Source: Acorus gramineus
Lineage: Eukaryota > Streptophyta > Magnoliopsida > Acorales > Acoraceae
NCBI GenBank assembly: GCA_030737835.1
Contig: CM060849.1
Location: forward strand, 24,002,855 to 24,066,854
DNA: 64,000 bases
Direction: 5' to 3'
In this document: piece after piece, positions 58,136 through 64,000 of the stretch
How positions within the stretch are numbered: the stretch's first letter is position 1
Layout of the letters: every line of letters starts with the position of its first letter
Notes under the pieces: model-generated
The model's input: the letters and a program-made list of their open reading frames with translations, nothing else
Database searches by the model: none
Told to the model about the DNA's origin: nothing
Program-made: the position numbers and the translations under genes

Positions 58136-60070
58136 CAGTTAGATGAGACCTCAAACCCTAGGGACTGCCACCGCCCCCTGAGCTACGTCGTGCCGCGCTC
58201 AATCCCGAAGGAGAGTGCCCCGCCGCCCCCTGAGCTATGTGTAGGTTCCAATCCCGAAGGAAACACCCGAACGAGTCCCACATGTACTCCAGATAAGCTC
58301 GTGTACTGCGGAAGATCACTTCATTTCGGGTGTGTCATATTGTCCACATCGCAGCGGAAGAGTGCTGCGCTAAGGGCTATGATGGATATTGCGAGGTAGA
58401 GGTAGAGTTGTTCGCCCACGACCAGGATCGATAGGATCAGCAGCTGGGCGAGATGCTAGCTCCTTGAGCTTATGGAACGCGGCCATTTGGGCCTCCCCCC
58501 GTATCATACCTTTCCCCGCTTTAATGGCTTGTAAAAATGGACGGTAGCGGATGGAGAGAAGGGAAATGAACCGTGAGAGGGCTGCAACGTGACCCATGAT
58601 CACTTGTACGTCGTGAATGGACCTCGGTGAAGCAGAATCGTAGAGCTCTCAGATTTTCACTGGATTGGGTTCGATTCCTTGCCGATGGACGATGTGTCCC
58701 AGGGAGAGTGTGGAGGAGACCCCAAAAGAACACTTTGCCGGGTTAAGCTTCATACGGTGCTGTCGATTTAGAAATTTGGAGGGTTATTTGAACTTGGATC
58801 CAATTCATCTTGCGACAGACCAAATAACCATCCAGAGGGTCATTCTAAGCTGCCCGACAACCTCTGAGAATGACAAAATCGTGATCGCCCCCTGCTTTCT
58901 TAAAAAGCAGAAAAAATTGATATTTCTATTGATCACCTCTTTGGAAAATTGAAGGCTCTTCTTTCAAAGCTACGGCCAGTTATACTTTGAGGTGAATAAC
59001 TCAGTAACTCTTTCACTTTGGAAAAAACTAAGGACATTTGCTTTTGAAAGTAAGGGAGGTTATAACAAGTAATACATAAAAAGGGAAAGCAACTAAATAT
59101 AATAGAAAAGGCAGTAAAACACTGGCTACTTGGATCTAGTCATCTAAGCCCACAGGCTACAATGAGGTAGCCACCCTGTCTTTAAAGAGCCACGTCACCA
59201 ACTGATAGTTGACTAATTTGCACTAGCTGACCGTCACCTACACACCTTTTCTCAGCATATTTGCTTTGAATCCTAGACTTCTAACTAGCACCAGGATTTG
59301 GGCTTGGTTTGTCTATTTCCTCAGGTAGTCTTCTATATGACTCAATGTGCTTTAAATTTAAAGTGTTGCTTGAGATAAGTTTCTGTTCTTTGGACAGTCA
59401 AAATTAGGGTATTCTACAAGTACGCCCAGAGAGTATCAAAGGCTTCGGCAAGATGGGTGAGGTGGTTGTCGTGGGCATGACTCTTTAAGACCATGTTGTT
59501 GATGTACACTTCGACGGTGCGCTCAATGAGGTGATGGAATTCCTTGTTGACGAGGCGCTAGAAGATGGCCCCGGTGTTCTTCAATCCAAATGGCATGACC
59601 TTGTAGCAGTAAAGTCCGTGCACGGTGATGAACACCGTCTTCTCCTGATCGTGGGGATTTAGGAGAATCTTGTTGAAACCGGAGTCCGTGTTGACGAAGG
59701 AGAGGCATTTGCACCCTGTTGTGACGTCAACCAGTTGATCAGCGTGGACCACGTTGGAGATCCAATCCAGGTATTGGACTTTACGGATGAATCCTGCTTC
59801 CAAGAGTCGATCGACCTTGTCGGAGATGATCTTGTTGTGCTCAGGAGCAAAGTGACATTGCTTTTTATTTACAAGAGCTGAACCAATGTGAATGTTAAGC
59901 TCGTGGATGGCAATTGTGGGGTCAATCCCCGGCATGCCGCTGTGAGTCCAAGCGAAGACGTCCCGGTTGGTTTGCAGGAAGGCTAGGAGAGAATCCTCGT
60001 TCTCTAGTGGGAGGAGGCTCCCGATTTGGATGGTCTTGCTGAGGACATTAGCGTCCAATGGTACAACGTT
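58136..60070 (-). mobile_element. Ty3/gypsy pol relic (Athila/Tat-like), interrupted by a solo LTR
   Basis: Minus-strand frames: 60058-59558 gives the pre-RT and RT region (ALVNKKQCHFAPEHNKII, VDRLLEAGFIRKVQYLDWIS, DSGFNKILLNPHDQEKT, YKVMPFGLKNTGAIF). After a stop it continues VNKEFHHLIERTVEVYINNM and THLAEAFDTLWAY near 59430. The frame resumes beyond an insertion at 58760 with HRMKLNPAKCSFGV and runs to GHVAALSRFISLLSIRYRPF and FHKLKELASRPAADPI. The catalytic YVDDM is YINNM, losing both Asp residues. Frameshifts and stops show it is dead. Gag, integrase and paired LTRs are not seen. Confidence 0.85.
58761..59419. mobile_element. 659-bp solo LTR inserted in the gypsy pol relic
   Basis: The insert begins TGTCGATTTAG and ends TATTCTACA, that is TG...CA in either orientation. 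It interrupts the RT frame between FDTLWA and HRMKLNPAKC. On the minus strand the flanking 5-mers are GTACT and GCACC, which differ only by two T/C transitions. Removing the insert and the first 5-mer gives a continuous DTLWAHRMKLNPAKC. No internal retroelement genes are present. Age and family are unknown. Confidence 0.68.
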
Positions 60071-60405
60071 GACCGGCTCGAGAGTGGACGGTTCGGGTTC
60101 ATCTTTGAGTAGTGCGTGAACCTACTTCGGAGACTAGTCGGTTAATTGCTATGCAGGCGAAGAGGGTTCATCATGCGGCGGGCATGTGAAAGGCTTGAAA
60201 ATATGTTATTGACTATCCTTTAATTAAACATTGAATGTTAAATACTGACTTGAAATTACGGTAGTCGTCGGGTATGGAAGGCATGACGGGTCGGATTCAT
60301 GTTATGCGGGCTATCTGGGTCGTGGACCTTCGCTATTCAGGTCTTGGACTATGGGCACGTGGAGCATAGTTAATGGGCTCAGAACATAGCCCCTACACCT
60401 AGACT
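60071..60405. other. flank of the gypsy relic, no gene seen
   Basis: Moderately GC-rich sequence without a usable frame; it may be more of the retroelement. Confidence 0.35.
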
Positions 60406-61760
60406 TAAAAAACATCAACATCTCACATATGCATCATTTTCAAACTACATGGAAAGCTTACAGTCCATTCACCATGGCATTGAAGTTTACATTATTACAT
60501 TGCTATAAATCCAAAATCCCTGGAAGTATACTGGGAAAACCTATAATACTTTTCAAAACGACTTTGCTAAATTCAGAACCCGCTGTTACGCGCCAATCAA
60601 AAGCAAGACTTTTTTTTTATATGGTAAAAATGCTTTTTAACCAGAGCAGAACTACATACCCTATAGGGTGATTACAAATTATAGGCCTCGGATGGCGACT
60701 ACAAACTTGGTGGAAGGGCTATGTTTGGCAACAGTGGGCTGGAGCCCAACTAACCCAAGCCCAACAGGGCTGTTACTAGTGTGTCCATTCTTGCGATCAG
60801 CGAGAATTGAACCCAGAGAGCCTATAAGAGAGCGGACGTCCTTATCCACCGGCATAAAGCCGTGGGGATAAAAAAAAAAAAACTTTGCTGTCATGCAAGC
60901 TTGAACTTCAACACCAAGACAAAAAAAGAAAAAGAAAAAAAAAAAGAGAGGACCCTGTTTCTGCTGGTCCAGGAATCCCAACCCCTCACAACTCTGTTAA
61001 TTAAGACCTGTCTCCCCAATCTGACCCCCAATTCAACCAACAAGCATATCATCCTCAATAAATCCCGAACTATTTTTTCTTGATATTTTTTGTTTTGTTT
61101 TTATATCATGGACAAATCTTCTCCTACAAACCGATGCAAGACTCAACCCAGAACTTTATGTGACGAGGGAGTACCTCTACCAACCTGTCAAGAATTGGTT
61201 CGGTGTTTCCCAGCTTATCATCATATACTTAACAATTAATGCATCACATATTATACAAATCATCCACCAAACCCAATTATGGAACGTGTATAAAACTCAA
61301 AAACATTAATTCCTCTTCTACAAATGCCCATTGTTAGCTGTCACTAACTGAGCCTGTCCAAGCTGATCATCTTCTTTAGAATTCTGATTCTCATGCGAAG
61401 TCTTTCCAAACAGCGATCCCATGTCCTCCAAGGTCCTCCCCCTGGTCTCAGGCAAGTAAGTAAAAAAGAACACCCACGCAATCGTCGCGACCCCGGCGAA
61501 CAAGTAGAAACTCCCACCAATAGTGATTGCCTTATTCCTACGCCAATACCGAAGCGATGCACGCCGCGACCGTCCACATCACGGTCCCTTCCGCGCTCCG
61601 CTCCACCGCCGTCAGACCCGTCCCCAGCACCACAAGCGAAGCGATCATCCCACCCACCGAACTCAGAAGCAGAGGCCCCCGCCCGACCCGGTCGAGCCAG
61701 ATCGTCGCGACCAGTATGAACAGGGTTTTTGTGAACCCCACCCCGACTGCCGCACCGAAC
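60406..61760 (-). pseudogene. truncated duplicate of the PLT transporter 3' end
   Basis: 60406-61317 matches the 3' flank of the transporter gene (54840-55446), and 61318-61760 matches its last exon. The coding part reads FAGVATIAWVFFFTYLPETR to a stop at 61318-61320, and farther upstream WLDRVGRGPLLLSSVGGMIA. About 150 bp between them (transporter positions ~55664-55815) are deleted, which breaks the frame and removes two helices. Homology ends abruptly near 61760, where unrelated block A2 begins, so all upstream exons are absent. GRR in the second MFS motif has become GRG. It cannot encode a transporter. Confidence 0.88.
60611..60884 (-). mobile_element. candidate SINE-like insertion in the duplicated transporter flank
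   Basis: Comparison with the parental flank shows ~275 extra bases between CAAAAGCAAGACT and TTTGCTGTCATG. On the minus strand there is a tRNA-like pair: A-box-like TATGCCGGTGGAT (near 60850) and B-box-like GGGTTCAATTCTC (60801-60813). A T-run at the left end (60609-60618) would be the tail. An A-run at 60871-60883 on the other side is unexplained, so orientation and family are tentative. Confidence 0.45.
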
Positions 61761-61766
61761 AGTTTT

Positions 61767-62450
61767 TTACTTGTTTATTCTTTGAAAATAATTTTTTTTA
61801 TTGGCTTACTTGCTTCTATTCTAATCTATTCCGTCCCTATTCCACTACCCAACAGGGCATAAAATTGAGTGTTTTAACCGTTTATATGCGGTCGATATAT
61901 GTATTTATTTATTTTTTGGTGGGTAAAGGCGGATTCAAACCTGCGACCTCCCCTTTGGAAAGGGTGCATCTCGACCACCTCGCTAGGTGTATTTATTGAT
62001 CATTATAAAAGAAGTCATTCCATTGTTAAGAGCAACCATCTATGCAACAGACTATTTTTTCTTTGAATACAAAAAATATTCTTCCTGCTATTTGTTTTTT
62101 TGTCATACATACATGACCGATAAGGTTTCATAAATACCAATGTTTGAAAAAACCTTTTGTGCCATCAATATAAAATAGAAAATGTTACGCTTGGTCTATT
62201 TTATAGTCCAAAATATATATCATACATTTTTTTATTTTTTTTAAATCATATATCTCATCTAATGAGATATGCACTTTTATATAAGGTGATGTATATTACT
62301 CCAAACAATTGAATTATAACATTTATAAAAAATGTGAAAAAATTTCAATAAAAGTATATACCTTGATATAGAGAATGAAGAGGACTAACATTGTATATAG
62401 GATTGCATTTGAAATTGTAAAAAATGTTGAATTCAACAAAACTAAAAAAA
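61767..62450. repeat. duplicated block A2 (partner 45407-45990)
   Basis: It follows the transporter pseudogene directly and matches the region upstream of the F-box pseudogene in order and orientation. The F-box sequence that follows block A1 is absent here; B2 comes next. Confidence 0.85.
61901..61997 (-). mobile_element. 79-bp tRNA-like SINE with 9-bp target-site duplication
   Basis: Absent from block A1 and present in A2, so the boundaries come from an empty-site comparison. Perfect GTATTTATT copies lie at 61901-61909 and 61989-61997. On the minus strand the insert reads TAGCGAGGTGGTCGAG (A-box), then about 30 bp later GGTTTGAATCCGCC (B-box), then ACCCACC and an A-rich tail. It is about one tRNA long and lacks a body, which is unusually short for a SINE. 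Confidence 0.75.
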
Positions 62451-62589
62451 ATGAAGAGGACTAACATTGTATATGCCTTGATATGTCACTTTGTCTAAAA
62501 AAACAATTAAAACGTATCCAATCTCTTCTAATACCAATTCTACGCGTAACTGTTATGAATAACAACCCCCTCTTGGCCTCTTGTAGCAT

Positions 62590-63261
62590 CTCTGAAATTG
62601 AAAACAACACTTTTGTCTAGAAATGTCTACGCTTTGTGCTAAAGTGAGGTACTCCCTATCTGATGTAAACTTGGACCAGACATAAGTAGAAAATTGGAGG
62701 TGGTCCTGTAGAGAGAACGACCAGAGATTCGATAATGGCCGGGTTCATTGATTCAACTGATCGAGTGGCAGCAATTGAGAGTTTTTAGGACTCTTGAAGA
62801 GTAGTAGTGAAAGAGACGGATGCTGTAGGGAAGACTATTGAAACCACTAAAAGCGACAAGTCTTGATTAATAAAAAATAAAAAATAAAGAAAGGTGTTGA
62901 TGGAAATGCTTTCGAACTTGGAAATATTGATGTGTTTCAAGAGGAAAGCAATAGCTAAGCGCACCAAACGTATATCACGTAGTTACTTGTTTAGTATGTG
63001 TACGTGTTCAGTTATAATTTTATTCGCCATTGGAGATCACACAGGTTGTTAGTCAAAAGCTAAGAAGGCCTTTTATGACCTTGAGGTCGAGCTGTTTCTC
63101 TCATAAATTGATAAAAGCCATAGAATCCATTTCTTAAGTAGAAGTTTTTGTAAACTTCACAACCCTAGAAAAATTGGTTTTCAAAATCATGCCAGGTATT
63201 CACATGAGTGGAAATTAATGTAATTAAGATGTCCTTTCAGCTGATGACCTGGTTGGGTGGT
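62590..63261. repeat. duplicated block B2 (partner 48919-49982)
   Basis: Matches the region downstream of the F-box pseudogene with many small indels, from CTGAAATTGAAAACAACACT to GATGTCCTTTCAGCTGATGA. No gene is present. Confidence 0.85.
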
Positions 63262-64000
63262 TGTTTAACGGGCCCCTCTCGTTATAGCAACTCCATTGAG
63301 AATTTTAGTTTTTTGAAGATTCTCATTAAAGATTTTTAACAAATGAAAACCCCTCAACTTTAATGAAGCTTTCATTTGAAAAATTTTAGGGTTTTGAAAA
63401 TCTATCAATTCCAATGGTGGATTTTTAAATTTTTTAATGTGGGTCTTCAAATCACTATTTTTAATTTTTAAAATTTTCATTCTACTTTTTGTCTCTTTCA
63501 TCTTTATTATATTGTTTATTGACACTTATTTCTCAATTTTAATACAAATACCAAATTACATCAACTGATCTTATCCCATTTATTTTTCTAGTTTAATGAA
63601 TAATTCTGTTTTTGAAACATCACTTTAAAACTTTAAATGAATTTTTTTTGTTATTATGCGATGCTAATATCACAGTTCAAATCCGATTAACCTGACAGTT
63701 GAACAAGTGAGTTTTATCCCATTTAATTTTTTGGTTCAATGAATGGTTCAATTTTTGAAATATTGCTTTTATACTTTAAATATATAAAAAATCGTGAAAA
63801 ATTTAATACACATTTTCTAAAATTTCATATTTTTATTAATTACAAAGGATAAATTAGGAATTTATAATAAATTAGGAATTAAATGTCATTTATAAAAAAA
63901 AAATTCAAAGCTAACAAGGGTATTTGTGGGATCTGATTTGACATTTGGAGACCCAAAATTGAGTTCTCAAATATAGAGGCTCTTTTCATTTTGAAGACTT
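63262..64000. other. AT-rich end of window, no gene confirmed
   Basis: Contains AAATTTTAGGG/TTTGAAGATTCTC-type sequence and an internal near-repeat (TTATCCCATTTATTTTTCTAG and TTATCCCATTTAATTTTTTGG, about 63570 and 63715). The 63265-63525 minus-strand frame is low complexity. Confidence 0.4.

Overview
This window is nuclear DNA from a flowering plant. The genes have GT-AG introns, AT-rich intergenic DNA separates GC-richer exons, and the recognisable proteins are plant versions of their families (a plant-type 20S proteasome beta-3 subunit, a 1,220-residue alpha-COP, MED32, a polyol/monosaccharide transporter, a chloroplast DUF1118 protein, a DUF1195 protein and an F-box/DUF295 relic). The many decayed LINE, hAT, Mutator-like, SINE and Ty3/gypsy remnants fit a repeat-rich, non-grass angiosperm. 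The sequence alone does not settle the species.

Layout. 1-1073 (+): the last three exons of a GYF-domain protein (EXA1 family). 1827-2345 (-): an RNase H relic. 3028-3528 (-): a single-exon chloroplast DUF1118 (RIQ-like) gene. 4970-16349 (+): PBC1, seven exons coding for 204 aa spread over 11.4 kb, because two introns (6.2 and 4.0 kb) are filled with transposon debris. 16.7-19.2 kb: a nest of hAT and MITE elements. 20436-27209 (-): alpha-COP in three exons. 28.0-32.7 kb: two decayed LINEs. 35132-35569 (+): MED32. 35.6-41.5 kb: AT-rich, with a SINE, a tandem duplication and an inverted-repeat element. 41595-42964 (+): a DUF1195 membrane protein gene. 46709-47873 (+): an F-box/DUF295 pseudogene. 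51.7-53.3 kb: two MITEs. 55447-57692 (-): a polyol/monosaccharide transporter in three exons. 58.1-60.1 kb: a Ty3/gypsy pol relic split by a solo LTR. 60.4-63.3 kb: a rearranged second copy of the transporter 3' end joined to sequence that flanks the F-box pseudogene.

The genes are unrelated housekeeping loci (protein degradation, COPI vesicle traffic, transcription, light harvesting, sugar transport) and do not form a pathway or cluster. The most interesting material is structural. (1) The second intron of the transporter is almost exactly one copy of a MITE family present elsewhere in the window, and splicing it out restores the predicted pre-insertion sequence, so the intron may be transposon-made. 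(2) A 962-bp hAT-like element sits in a LINE that sits in a PBC1 intron, with a perfect 8-bp target-site duplication. (3) A 1.77-kb hAT-like element with a perfect 8-bp duplication carries two further inverted-repeat elements. (4) A solo LTR splits the gypsy pol relic. (5) A mosaic segmental duplication links 45-50 kb, 55-56 kb and 60-63 kb. I saw no CRISPR array, organelle operon, virus or new multigene system.
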